DNA of 64,000 bases from Ulva prolifera (Eukaryota; Chlorophyta; Ulvophyceae; Ulvales; Ulvaceae). Shown here piece after piece: positions 1 through 12,100 of this stretch. The notes below the pieces were generated by a model. It saw only the letters and a list, made by a program, of their open reading frames with translations. It did not search any database and was not told where the DNA came from. The stretch's first letter is position 1. Every line of letters starts with the position of its first letter. The position numbers and the translations under genes are program-made. The stretch spans positions 9,243,315 through 9,307,314 of the forward strand of contig CM041199.1 in the NCBI GenBank assembly GCA_023078555.1, written 5' to 3'.

Positions 1-588
1 GGGCACATAAGCCATCCGTTGGATCACCTGACTGAGCACACGCACCGGTGGGAACGTGATCACAGTGCAGGCCTGCGCGAGTCGATAATCATGTCGAGCC
101 CAAAGCCGCATCCGCGTTAGCTGCATGCATCGGCTACAAACGCTGCTGGCTCCCTCCGGGCGGCCGCAAGGATCGCCACGAAAGCCGACATCAAGCAAAG
201 CATGACCAGGATTTACGCACTCATGAATCTGTACAGCCGACCCATCACACCACCCACGGGACACCTGCTCAATGTCCGTGCGTCGATGTACCAAACCGCC
301 AGAAACAGTCATCAGCACCCACGGTGCACAGTTCGCACATTCAATCGATTATGTGCCTTATCTGTCAAGATAGTAATATTCAATGCGACCCGATTGTCCA
401 TAGCAGGGCATCGCACCGTTTCACCAATGTGCCATGGCATGGTGGCACAAATACGGCCCCTTATGGAGCAGCTTGGTGAATGCCCAAGCAAACACCCCCT
501 CATCGTGGGGCCCATATGTGCCCCTGACTTTCAAAGTGACCCTGGAGCCGGAACCCCCCCCAGCTGCCGAATCCTGAAACCGCCCCTG
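1..588 (-). mobile_element. Possible hAT-like transposon end (partial)
   Basis: No gene is supported here; the open frames are short and have no recognisable motif. Read on the minus strand from 588, the sequence begins CAGGGGCGGTTTCAGGATT, followed shortly by a run of eight G and GTTCC. Starts of the form CAGGGGCGG-x-TC-x-AGGA with a G-run soon after are common at ends of eukaryotic hAT-type elements. The other end would lie left of the window, so neither inverted repeats nor an 8-bp target duplication (expected copy AACTAGCA at 589-596) can be confirmed. It may simply be G-rich intergenic DNA. Confidence 0.28.
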
Positions 589-682
589 AACTAGCATGGG
601 GCACTACAGCCCTCTGCCAACGAGCCCCCAAGTCATAAGGGGCACCTTGTCCTTCCTTGGGCCGGTCAGGTTTCTTGTAGTG
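589..682. other. Junction segment with CACTA-type terminus
   Basis: The last 12 bases, 671-682, are TTTCTTGTAGTG. Their reverse complement, CACTACAAGAAA, equals the start of the canonical En/Spm (CACTA superfamily) terminal repeat. The satellite starts at the next base. The segment is also bracketed by a 9-bp inverted pair, GGCACTACA at 599-607 and TGTAGTGCC at 676-684. It could therefore be the right end of a CACTA element, a small internal derivative, or a chance palindrome made with the satellite's own GGCACTA. No matching partner end or target duplication is visible. Confidence 0.4.
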
Positions 683-1049
683 CCGGGCACTATGTCGGGC
701 ACTATGTAGGAATGGTTCCATGTCCATGCAGTGTGTCGGGCAGTATGTTGGGCACTATGTTGGGCACTATGTAGGCATGGTTCCATGTCCGTGCAGTGTG
801 TCGGGCACTACGTCGGGCACTATGTCGGCATGGTTCCATGTCCGTGAAGTATGTCAGGCACTATGTTGGGCACTATGTCGGCATGGTTCCATGTCCGTGC
901 AGTGTGTCGGGCACTATGTCGGGCACTATGTAGGCATGGTTCCATGTCCGTGCAGTATGTAGGGCACTATGTTGGGCACTATGTTGGGCACTATGTAGGC
1001 ATGGTTCCATGTCTGTGCAGTATGCCGGGCACTATGTCGGGCACTATGT

Positions 1050-3191
1050 AGGAATGGTTCCATGTCCGTGAAGTATGTCAGGCACTATGTTGGGCACTAT
1101 GTCGGCATGGTTCCATGTCCGTGCACTGTGTCGGGCACTATGACGGGCACAATGTTGGGCGCTATGTCGGCATGGTTCCATGTCCATGCAGTATGCCGGG
1201 CACTATGCCAGGCGCTATGTAGGCATGGTTCCATGTCCGTGCAGTATGCCGGGCACTATGTCGGGCACTATGTAGGCATGGTTCCATGTCCGTGCGGTAT
1301 GTCGGGCACTATGTCAGGCACTATGTTGGGCACTATGTAGGCATGGTTCCATGTCTGTGCAGTATGCCGGGCACTATGTCGGGCACTATGTAGGAATGGT
1401 TCCATGTCCGTGCAGTGTGTCGGGCAGTCTGTTGGGCACTATGTTGGGCACTATGTAGGCATGGTTCCATGTCCATGCACTATGTCGGGCACTATGTTGG
1501 GCACAATGTAGGCATGGTTCCATGTCCGTGCAGTATGCCGGGCACTATGTCGGGCACTATGTAGGAATGGTTCCATGTCCATGCAGTGTGTCGGGCAGTA
1601 TGTTGGGCACTATGTTGGGCACTATGTAGGCATGGTTCCATGTCCGTGCAGTATGCCGGGCACTATGTCGGGCACTATGTAGGAATGGTTCCATGTCCGT
1701 GCAGTGTGTCGGGCAGTCTGTTGGGCACTATGTTGGGCACTATGTAGGCATGGTTCCATGTCCGTGCAGTGTGTCGGGCACTACGTCGGCACTATGTCGG
1801 CATGGTTCCATGTCCATGCAGTATGCCGGGCACTATGCCAGGCACTATGTAGGCATGGTTCCATGTCCGTGCAGTGTGTCGGGCACGACGTCGGGCACTA
1901 TGTCGGCATGGTTCCATGTCCGTGAAGTATGTCAGGCACTATGTTGGGCACTATGTCGGCATGGTTCCATGTCCGTGTAGTGTGTCAGGCACTATGTCGG
2001 GCACTATGTTGGGCGCTATGTAGGCATGGTTCCATGTCCCAGCAGTATGCCGGGCACTATGCCAGGCGCTATGTAGGCATGGTTCCATGTCCGTGCAGTA
2101 TGTAGGGCACTATGTTGGGCACTGTGTAGGCATGGTTCCATGTCCGTGCAGTGTGTCGGGCACTACGTCGGGCACTATGTCGGCATGGTTCCATGTCCGT
2201 GAAGTATGTCAGGCACTATGTTGGGCACTATGTCGGCATGGTTCCATGTCCGTGCACTGTGTCGGGCACTATGACGGGCACAATGTTGGGCGCTATGTCG
2301 GCATGGTTCCATGTCCATGCAGTATGCCGGGCACTATGCCAGGCGCTATGTAGGCATGGTTCCATGTCCGTGCAGTATGCCGGGCACTATGTCGGGCACT
2401 ATGTAGGCATGGTTCCATGTCCGTGCGGTATGTCGGGCACTATGTCAGGCACTATGTTGGGCACTATGTAGGCATGGTTCCATGTCTGTGCAGTATGCCG
2501 GGCACTATGTCGGGCACTATGTAGGAATGGTTCCATGTCCGTGCAGTGTGTCGGGCAGTCTGTTGGGCACTATGTTGGGCACTATGTAGGCATGGTTCCA
2601 TGTCCATGCACTATGTCGGGCACTATGTTGGGCACAATGTAGGCATGGTTCCATGTCCGTGCAGTATGCCGGGCACTATGTCGGGCACTATGTAGGAATG
2701 GTTCCATGTCCATGCAGTGTGTCGGGCAGTATGTTGGGCACTATGTTGGGCACTATGTAGGCATGGTTCCATGTCCGTGCAGTATGCCGGGCACTATGTC
2801 GGGCACTATGTAGGAATGGTTCCATGTCCGTGCAGTGTGTCGGGCAGTCTGTTGGGCACTATGTTGGGCACTATGTAGGCATGGTTCCATGTCCGTGCAG
2901 TGTGTCGGGCACTACGTCGGCACTATGTCGGCATGGTTCCATGTCCATGCAGTATGCCGGGCACTATGCCAGGCACTATGTAGGCATGGTTCCATGTCCG
3001 TGCAGTGTGTCGGGCACGACGTCGGGCACTATGTCGGCATGGTTCCATGTCCGTGAAGTATGTCAGGCACTATGTTGGGCACTATGTCGGCATGGTTCCA
3101 TGTCCGTGTAGTGTGTCAGGCACTATGTCGGGCACTATGTTGGGCGCTATGTAGGCATGGTTCCATGTCCCAGCAGTATGCCGGGCACTAT
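1050..3191 (+). repeat. Higher-order duplication, 1,131-bp displacement
   Basis: The stretch from about 1050 to 2060 recurs at about 2181 to 3191, displaced by 1,131 bp. Rare unit variants match in order: CCGTGAAGTATGTCAGG, CCGTGCACTGTGTCGG, the one-base-deleted CTACGTCGGCACTATG unit, CCGTGTAGTGTGTCAGG and CCCAGCAGTATG. The shared order of rare variants shows a block duplication rather than unit-by-unit drift. Confidence 0.85.
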
Positions 3192-4716
3192 GTCGGGCAC
3201 TATGTAGGAATGGTTCCATGTCCATGCAGTGTGTCGGGCAGTCTGTTGGGCACTATGTTGGGCACTATGTAGGCATGGTTCCATGTCCGTGCAGTGTGTC
3301 GGGCACTACGTCGGGCACTATGTCGGCATGGTTCCATGTCCGTGAAGTATGTCAGGCACTATGTTGGGCACTATGTCGGCATGGTTCCATGTCCGTGCAG
3401 TGTGTCGGGCACTATGACGGGCACTATGTTGGGCGCTATGTCGGCATGGTTCCATGTCCATGCAGTATGCCGGGCACTATGCCAGGCACTATGTAGGCAT
3501 GGTTCCATGTCCGTGCAGTATGCCGGGCACTATGTCGGGCACTATGTCGGCATGGTTCCATGTCCGTGCAGTATGTCGGGCACTATGTCAAGCACTATGT
3601 AGGCATGGTTCCATGTCCGCGCAGTATGCCGGGCACTATGTCGGGCACTATGTCGGGCACTATGTTGGGCACTATGTAGGCATGGTTCCATGTCCGTGCA
3701 GTGTGTCGGGCACGACGTCGGGCACTATGTCGGCATGGTTCCATGTCCGTGAAGTAGGTCAGGCACTATGTTGGGCACTATGCCGGCATGGTTCCATGTC
3801 CATGCAGTGTGTCGGGCAGTATGTTGGGCACTATGTTGGGCACTATGTAGGCATGGTTCCATGTCCGTGCAGTATGCCGGGCACTATGTCGGGCACTATG
3901 TAGGAATGGTTCCATGTCCGTGCAATGTGTCGGGCAGTCTGTTGGGCACTATGTTGGGCACTATGTAGGCATGGTTCCATGTCCGTGCAGTGTGTCGGGC
4001 ACTACGTCGGCACTATGTCGGCATGGTTCCATGTCCATGCAGTGTGTCGGGCAGTATGTTGGGCACTATGTTGGGCACTATGTAGGCATGGTTCCATGTC
4101 CATGCAGTATGCCGGGCACTATGCCAGGCACTATGTAGGCATGGTTCCATGTCCGTGCAGTATGCCGGGCACTATGTCGGGCACTATGTAGGCATGGTTC
4201 CATGTCCATGCAGTGTGTCGGGCAGTATGTTGGGCAGTATGTTGGGCACTATGTAGGCATGGTTCCATGTCCGTGCAGTATGCCGGGCACTATGTCGGGC
4301 ACTATGTAGGAATGGTTCCATGTCCGTGCAATGTGTCGGGCAGTCTGCTGGGCACTATGTTGGGCACTATGTAGGCATGGTTCCATGTCCGTGCAGTGTG
4401 TCGGGCACTACGTCGGCACTATGTCGGCATGGTTCCATGTCCATGCAGTGTGTCGGGCAGTATGTTGGGCACTATGTTGGGCACTATGTAGGCATGGTTC
4501 CATGTCCATGCAGTATGCCGGGCACTATGCCAGGCACTATGTAGGCATGGTTCCATGTCCGTGCAGTATGCCGGGCACTATGTCGGGCACTATGTCGGGC
4601 ACTATGTTGGGCACTATGTAGGCATGGTTCCATGTCCATGCAGTGTGTCGGGCAGTATGTTGGGCACTATGTTGGGCACTATGTAGGCATGGTTCCATGT
4701 CCATGCAGTATGCCGG

Positions 4717-4724
4717 GCACTATG
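4717..4724. repeat. Target site duplication, left copy
   Basis: GCACTATG directly precedes the inserted element and is repeated directly after it at 6011-6018. Removing the element and one copy restores an intact satellite unit identical to the one at about 4496-4560. Confidence 0.9.
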
Positions 4725-4771
4725 AGGGGGTCATGCACTCCCGCTACGAAGTGGTCCCAGTGTGGGCGCGC
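4725..4771 (+). repeat. Left terminal inverted repeat of the inserted element
   Basis: 47 bp starting AGGGGGTCATGCACTCCCGC and ending GGGCGCGC. It matches the reverse complement of 5964-6010 except at position 39 (T versus A). Similarity fades inward. Confidence 0.92.
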
Positions 4772-5963
4772 ATCAAAACGACCGAATTTTCGTAATTGGG
4801 GACAACTTCGAATATTGTGATCAATGTTTGGGGACTCTGCGTGAGCGATCTCGGCTGTGGGGACTCTCCCCACCCCAGGCCCCCCTTTTGGCGAATAATG
4901 GCGGTTCTCCCCAAACGGTGGCATTCGCTGAGCTTTTCCCGCCCAAACGCACGCCAGTGATCACAGTGCAGTGACAACATAGAAAAGTCACTATGATAGT
5001 GTAAATTGGCGATGTGTGCACTGTTGCGACTTCTGTGAGTGATGTGGTCGTCGTCACAGCTGAGCAGACCTCGACGCACTGCAATGACATGGCTTCGTGA
5101 CCACGCAGTGGTCAACAGGTGTTATACGATGGTGTGCAAGACGTATCCGGTGCCTATATAGTAGGTGGAGCCTGTGTCGGCCTTGGAATTGCAGGGAGTC
5201 GAGTCGTGGGAGTCGTCAATACAGTGGTGCCGCGACCAGTCGAGGAGCCAAACGAGGTGAATGTCGTGGCTACACGCAACTGTGGTTTCGAGAATTCATC
5301 TATGAGGCCCGAGGAGTTTCCGCGGGGGACGTTATACTGATTGAACAGCCGGCATCGCACAACACTACAGCATACGATGGACAGCTCTGATCAAACCAAA
5401 CTACAGAGGCATAGGACGTGAACAGCAATGGCCGCGAATAACAAGCACGGTAGCTGCAAGAGCTATCTCAACTGATTGCAACACCCGGACTTGCATTGCA
5501 CGTGAGTCCACAGATTCAAGTTGGGTAGGCTACTGGTAAGCTGACCAGCTGCACCTCGCCATGGGGAAATCACATCCCGGAACTGCCAACACAAATATAA
5601 TTTTGCACAATAGTTGTATTTGAGAGTCCCAGTGTCAACAGACATCACATGAAGGTATGCTGACCACGATTTGACACTGAGTTTGGAAAAGGGCACACAG
5701 AGACGCAAAATAATACCAAGGAAGGCTATATGCCAGTAAAACATCAAAAGAAGCATCATAGAACGAGTTTGGGGACGGTTGGGGAAGAATGTCGATGTTT
5801 GGGGAACAAAACGCGGATTTGGGGGTACTCCCCACGGGAACAGCCCAAATCGGCGACTTCGGGCGATTCTCCCCAAACCTCCGAGATGAATCAGCCATTC
5901 TGTTCATTTATCCTAAATAATACTTAAAGTTTCCCCCAATCGATCAAAATCGTCGTCGATTTC

Positions 5964-6010
5964 GCGCGCCCTCACTGGGACCACTTCGTAGCGGGAGTGC
6001 ATGACCCCCT
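5964..6010 (-). repeat. Right terminal inverted repeat of the inserted element
   Basis: Reverse complement of the left terminal repeat with one mismatch. It ends GCATGACCCCCT at 6010 and is followed at once by the second GCACTATG copy (6011-6018). Confidence 0.92.
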
Positions 6011-6339
6011 GCACTATGCCAGGCACTATGTAGGCATGGTTCCATGTCCGTGCAGTATGCCGGGCACTATGTCGGGCACTATGTAGGCATGGTTCCATGT
6101 CCATGCAGTGTGTCGGGCAGTATGTTGGGCACTATGTTGGGCACTATGTAGGCATGGTTCCATGTCTGTGCAGTGTGTCGGGCACGACGTCGGGCACTAT
6201 GTCGGCATGGTTCCATGTCCGTGAAGTATGTCAGGCACTATGTTGGGCACTATGTCGGCATGGTTCCATGTCCGTGCAGTGTGTCGGGCACTATGTCGGG
6301 CACTATGTCGGGCACTATGTAGGCATGGTTCCATGTCCG

Positions 6340-8149
6340 TGCAGTATGCCGGGCACTATGTCGGGCACTATGTCGGGCACTATGTTGGGCACTATGTAGG
6401 CATGGTTCCATGTCCGTGCAGTATGCCGGGCACTATGTCGGGCACTATGTAGGAATGGTTCCATGTCCATGCAGTGTGTCGGGCAGTATGTTGGGCACTA
6501 TGTTGGGCACTATGTAGGCATGGTTCCATGTCCGTGCAGTGTGTCGGGCACTACGTCGGGCACTATGTCGGCATGGTTCCATGTCCGTGAAGTATGTCAG
6601 GCACTATGTTGGGCACTATGTCGGCATGGTTCCATGTCCGTGCAGTGTGTCGGGCACTATGACGGGCACTATGTTGGGCGCTATGTCGGCATGGTTCCAT
6701 GTCCATGCAGTATGCCGGGCACTATGCCAGGCACTATGTAGGCATGGTTCCATGTCCGTGCAGTGTGTCGGGCACGACGTCGGGCACTATGTCGGCATGG
6801 TTCCATGTCCGTGAAGTATGTCAGGCACTATGTTGGGCACTATGTCGGCATGGTTCCATGTCCGTGCAGTGTGTCAAGCACTATGTCGGGCACTATGTTG
6901 GGCGCTATGTAGGCATGGTTCCATGTCCCAGCAGTATGCCGGGCACTATGTCGGGCACTATGTAGGAATGGTTCCATGTCCATGCAGTGTGTCGGGCAGT
7001 CTGTTGGGCACTATGTTGGGCACTATGTAGGCATGGTTCCATGTCCGTGCAGTGTGTCGGGCACTACGTCGGGCACTATGTCGGCATGGTTCCATGTCCG
7101 TGAAGTATGTCAGGCACTATGTTGGGCACTATGTCGGCATGGTTCCATGTCCGTGCAGTGTGTCGGGCACTATGACGGGCACTATGTTGGGCGCTATGTC
7201 GGCATGGTTCCATGTCCGTGCAGTATGCCGGGCACTATGTCGGGCACTATGTAGGCATGGTTCCATGTCCGTGCAGTATGCCGGGCACTATGTCGGGCAC
7301 TATGTCGGGCACTATGTTGGGCACTATGTAGGCATGGTTCCATGTCCGTGCAGTATGCCGGGCACTATGTCGGGCACTATGTAGGAATGGTTCCATGTCC
7401 ATGCAGTGTGTCGGGCAGTATGTTGGGCACTATGTTGGGCACTATGTAGGCATGGTTCCATGTCCGTGCAGTGTGTCGGGCACTACGTCGGGCACTATGT
7501 CGGCATGGTTCCATGTCCGTGAAGTATGTCAGGCACTATGTTGGGCACTATGTCGGCATGGTTCCATGTCCGTGCAGTGTGTCGGGCACTATGACGGGCA
7601 CTATGTTGGGCGCTATGTCGGCATGGTTCCATGTCCATGCAGTATGCCGGGCACTATGCCAGGCACTATGTAGGCATGGTTCCATGTCCGTGCAGTGTGT
7701 CGGGCACGACGTCGGGCACTATGTCGGCATGGTTCCATGTCCGTGAAGTATGTCAGGCACTATGTTGGGCACTATGTCGGCATGGTTCCATGTCCGTGCA
7801 GTGTGTCAAGCACTATGTCGGGCACTATGTTGGGCGCTATGTAGGCATGGTTCCATGTCCCAGCAGTATGCCGGGCACTATGTCGGGCACTATGTAGGAA
7901 TGGTTCCATGTCCATGCAGTGTGTCGGGCAGTCTGTTGGGCACTATGTTGGGCACTATGTAGGCATGGTTCCATGTCCGTGCAGTGTGTCGGGCACTACG
8001 TCGGGCACTATGTCGGCATGGTTCCATGTCCGTGAAGTATGTCAGGCACTATGTTGGGCACTATGTCGGCATGGTTCCATGTCCGTGCAGTGTGTCGGGC
8101 ACTATGACGGGCACTATGTTGGGCGCTATGTCGGCATGGTTCCATGTCC
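6340..8149 (+). repeat. Higher-order duplication, 932-bp displacement
   Basis: About 6340-7217 recurs at about 7272-8149 with the same order of variants, including CCCAGCAGTATG and GTGTCAAGCACTATG units. The copies part ways where the first reads TCCGTGCAGTATG (7213) and the second TCCATGCAGTATG. Confidence 0.85.
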
Positions 8150-9194
8150 ATGCAGTATGCCGGGCACTATGCCAGGCACTATGTAGGCATGGTTCCATGT
8201 CCGTGCAGTATGCCGGGCACTATGTCGGGCACTATGTCGGCATGGTTCCATGTCCGTGCAGTATGTCGGGCACTATGTCAAGCACTATGTAGGCATGGTT
8301 CCATGTCCGTGCAGTATGCCGGGCACTATGTCGGGCACTATGTAGGCATGGTTCCATGTCCGTGCGGTATGTCGGGCACTATGTCAGGCACTATGTCGGG
8401 CACTATATAGGCATGGTTCCATGTCCGTGAAGTAGGTCAGGCACTATGTTGGGCACTATGCCGGCATGGTTCCATGTCCATGCAGTGTGTCGGGCAGTAT
8501 GTTGGGCACTATGTTGGGCACTATGTAGGCATGGTTCCATGTCCGTGCAGTGTGTCGGGCACTACGTCGGCACTATGTCGGCATGGTTCCATGTCCATGC
8601 AGTGTGTCGGGCAGTATGTTGGGCACTATGTTGGGCACTATGTAGGCATGGTTCCATGTCCATGCAGTATGCCGGGCACTATGCCAGGCACTATGTAGGC
8701 ATGGTTCCATGTCCGTGCAGTATGCCGGGCAGTATGTTGGGCACTATGTAGGCATGGTTCCATGTCCGTGCAGTATGCCGGGCACTATGTCGGGCACTAT
8801 GTAGGAATGGTTCCATGTCCGTGCAATGTGTCGGGCAGTCTGCTGGGCACTATGTTGGGCACTATGTAGGCATGGTTCCATGTCCGTGCAGTGTGTCGGG
8901 CACTACGTCGGCACTATGTCGGCATGGTTCCATGTCCATGCAGTGTGTCGGGCAGTATGTTGGGCACTATGTTGGGCACTATGTAGGCATGGTTCCATGT
9001 CCATGCAGTATGCCGGGCACTATGCCAGGCACTATGTAGGCATGGTTCCATGTCCGTGCAGTATGCCGGGCACTATGTCGGGCACTATGTCGGGCACTAT
9101 GTTGGGCACTATGTAGGCATGGTTCCATGTCCATGCAGTGTGTCGGGCAGTATGTTGGGCACTATGTTGGGCACTATGTAGGCATGGTTCCATG

Positions 9195-12100
9195 TCCATG
9201 CAGTATGCCGGGCACTATGCCAGGCACTATGTAGGCATGGTTCCATGTCCGTGCAGTATGCCGGGCACTATGTCGGGCACTATGTAGGCATGGTTCCATG
9301 TCCATGCAGTGTGTCGGGCAGTATGTTGGGCACTATGTTGGGCACTATGTAGGCATGGTTCCATGTCTGTGCAGTGTGTCGGGCACGACGTCGGGCACTA
9401 TGTCGGCATGGTTCCATGTCCGTGAAGTATGTCAGGCACTATGTTGGGCACTATGTCGGCATGGTTCCATGTCCGTGCAGTGTGTCGGGCACTATGTCGG
9501 GCACTATGTCGGGCACTATGTAGGCATGGTTCCATCTCCATGCAGTATGTCGGGCACTATGTCAAGCACTATGTAGGCATGGTTCCATGTCCGTGCAGTA
9601 TGCCGGGCACTATGTCGGGCACTATGTAGGCATGGTTCCATGTCCGTGCAGTATGCCGGGCACTATGTCGGGCACTATGTCGGGCACTATGTTGGGCACT
9701 ATGTATCATGGTTCCATGTCCGTGCAGTATGCCGGGCACTATGTCGAGCACTATGTAGGAATGGTTCCATGTCCATGCAGTGTGTCGGGCAGTATGTTGG
9801 GCACTATGTAGGCATGGTTCCATGTCCATGCAGTGTGTCGGGCACTACGTCGGGCACTATGTCGGCATGGTTCCATGTCCGTGAAGTATGTCAGGCACTA
9901 TGTTGGGCACTATGTCGGCATGGTTCCATGTCCGTGCAGTGTGTCGGGCACTATGACGGGCACTATGTTGGGCACTATGTAGGAATGGTTCCATGTCCAT
10001 GCAGTGTGTCGGGCACTATGTCGGGCACTATGTAGGCATGGTTCCATGTCCGTGCAGTATGTAGGGCACTATGTTGGGAACTATGTAGGCATGGTTCCAT
10101 GTCCGTGCAGTGTGTCGGGCACTATGACGGGCACTATGTTGGGCGCTATGTCGGCATGGTTCCATGTCCATGCAGTATGTCGGGCAGTATGTCGGGCACT
10201 ATGTTGGGCACTATGTTGGCATGGTTCCATGTCCGTGCGGTATGTCGGGCACCATGTCAGGCACTATGTTGGGCACTATGTCGGCATGGTTCCATGTCCG
10301 TGTAGTATGTCGGGCACTATGTCGGGCACTATGTAGGCATGGTTCCATGTCCGTGTAGTATGCCGGGCACTATGTCGGGCACTATGTAGGCATGGTTCCA
10401 TGTCCATGCAATGTGTCGGGCACTATGTCGGGCACTATGTCGGGCACTATGTTGGGCACTATGTTGGCATGGTTCCATGTCCGTGCAGTATGCCGGGCAC
10501 TATGTCGGGCACTATGTAGGCATGGTTCCATGTCCATGCAGTGTGTCGGGCAGTATGTTGGGCACTATGTAGGCATGGTTCCATGTCCATGCAATGTGTC
10601 GGGCACTATGTCGGGCACTGTGTCGGGCACTATGTTGGGCACTATGTTGGCATGGTTCCATGTCCGTGCGGTATGTCGGGCACCATGTCAGGCACTATGT
10701 TGGGCACTATGTCGGCATGGTTCCATGTCCGTGCAGTATGTCGGGCACTATGTCGGGCACTCTGTAGGCATGGTTCCATGTCCGTGTAGTATGCCGGGCA
10801 CTATGTCGGGCACTATGTAGGCATGGTTCCATGTCCATGCAATGTGTCGGGCACTATGTCGGGCACTATGTCGGGCACTATGTTGGGCACTATGTTGGCA
10901 TGGTTCCATGTCCGTGCAGTATGCCGGGCACTATGTCGGGCACTATGTAGGCATGGTTCCATGTCCATGCAGTGTGTCGGGCAGTATGTTGGGCACTATG
11001 TAGGCATGGTTCCATGTCCGTGCAGTATGCCGGGCACTATGTCGGGCACTATGTAGGAATGGTTCCATGTCCATGCAGTGTGTCGGGCAGTATGTTGGGC
11101 ACTATGTTGGGCGCTATGTCGGCATGGTTCCATGTCCGTGCAGTATGTCGGGCACTATGTCGGGCACTATGTAGGCATGGTGCCATGTCCGTGCAGTGTG
11201 TCGGGCACTATGACGGGCACTATGTTGGGCGCTATGTCGGCATGGTTCCATGTCCATGCAGTATGTCGGGCAGTATGTCGGGCACTATGTTGGGCACTAT
11301 GTCGGCATGGTTCCATGTCCATGCAGTATGTCGGGCAGTATGTCGGGCACTATGTTGGGCACTATGTTGGCATGGTTCCATGTCCGTGCAGTATGCCGGG
11401 CACTATGTCGGGCACTATGTAGGCATGGTTCCATGTCCATGCAGTGTGTCGGGCAGTATGTTGGGCACTATGTTGGGCACTATGTAGGCATGGTTCCATG
11501 TCTGTGCAGTGTGTCGGGCACGACGTCGGGCACTATGTCGGCATGGTTCCATGTCCGTGAAGTATGTCAGGCACTATGTTGGGCACTATGTCGGCATGGT
11601 TCCATGTCCGTGCAGTGTGTCGGGCACTATGTCGGGCACTATGTCGGGCACTATGTAGGCATGGTTCCATCTCCATGCAGTATGTCGGGCACTATGTCAA
11701 GCACTATGTAGGCATGGTTCCATGTCCGTGCAGTATGCCGGGCACTATGTCGGGCACTATGTAGGCATGGTTCCATGTCCGTGCAGTATGCCGGGCACTA
11801 TGTCGGGCACTATGTCGGGCACTATGTTGGGCACTATGTATCATGGTTCCATGTCCGTGCAGTATGCCGGGCACTATGTCGAGCACTATGTAGGAATGGT
11901 TCCATGTCCATGCAGTGTGTCGGGCAGTATGTTGGGCACTATGTAGGCATGGTTCCATGTCCATGCAGTGTGTCGGGCACTACGTCGGGCACTATGTCGG
12001 CATGGTTCCATGTCCGTGAAGTATGTCAGGCACTATGTTGGGCACTATGTCGGCATGGTTCCATGTCCGTGCAGTGTGTCGGGCACTATGACGGGCACTA

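Larger units (their letters stand above)
683..4724 (+). repeat. Compound minisatellite array, left block
   Basis: Tandem array with all units in one orientation. A unit has a 29-bp constant part (GTAGGCATGG, TTCCATGTCC, GTGCAGTAT) and then two to four copies of the 12-bp module GTCGGGCACTAT or variants (GTTGGGCACTAT, GCCGGGCACTAT, GACGGGCACTAT, GTCAGGCACTAT). Totals are 53, 65 or 77 bp. Some units have lost one G (CTACGTCGGCACTATG), giving 52 bp. The block begins abruptly at 683 after non-repeat DNA and is interrupted at 4725 by a transposon. All unit lengths are 2 modulo 3, so each forward frame reads three different peptide versions in turn. The frames are not genes. Confidence 0.97.
4725..6010. 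mobile_element. Non-autonomous hAT-like DNA transposon inserted in the satellite
   Basis: A 1,286-bp segment with no satellite units interrupts the array. Its ends are inverted repeats of 47 bp with one mismatch, starting AGGGGGTCATGCACTCCCGC. It is flanked by a perfect 8-bp direct repeat, GCACTATG. An 8-bp duplication with G-rich ends is typical of hAT elements. The terminal base is A rather than the usual C, so another 8-bp-TSD superfamily such as P or Merlin is possible. The interior has no transposase-like frame; the longest candidate, 97 codons at 5097-5390, has no recognisable motif and overlaps others. G-rich TTGGGGA motifs and a shared TTCTCCCCAAAC (about 4907 and 5867) lie near both ends, like subterminal binding sites. 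It was probably mobilised by a transposase encoded elsewhere. Confidence 0.88.

Noticed and set aside
202-594. 130-codon frame in the left flank
   Set aside because: It has no recognisable domain and ordinary length for GC-rich DNA, and it overlaps the possible transposon end.
5097-5390. Coding frame in the small transposon
   Set aside because: It is short, overlaps other frames, begins inside no recognisable domain and has no transposase motif. The element is better explained as non-autonomous.
9569-9829. Minus-strand frames in the array (His/Arg-rich, MEPCLHSARHSARH)
   Set aside because: They are the reverse reading of the same satellite and occur wherever units lack a stop on that strand.
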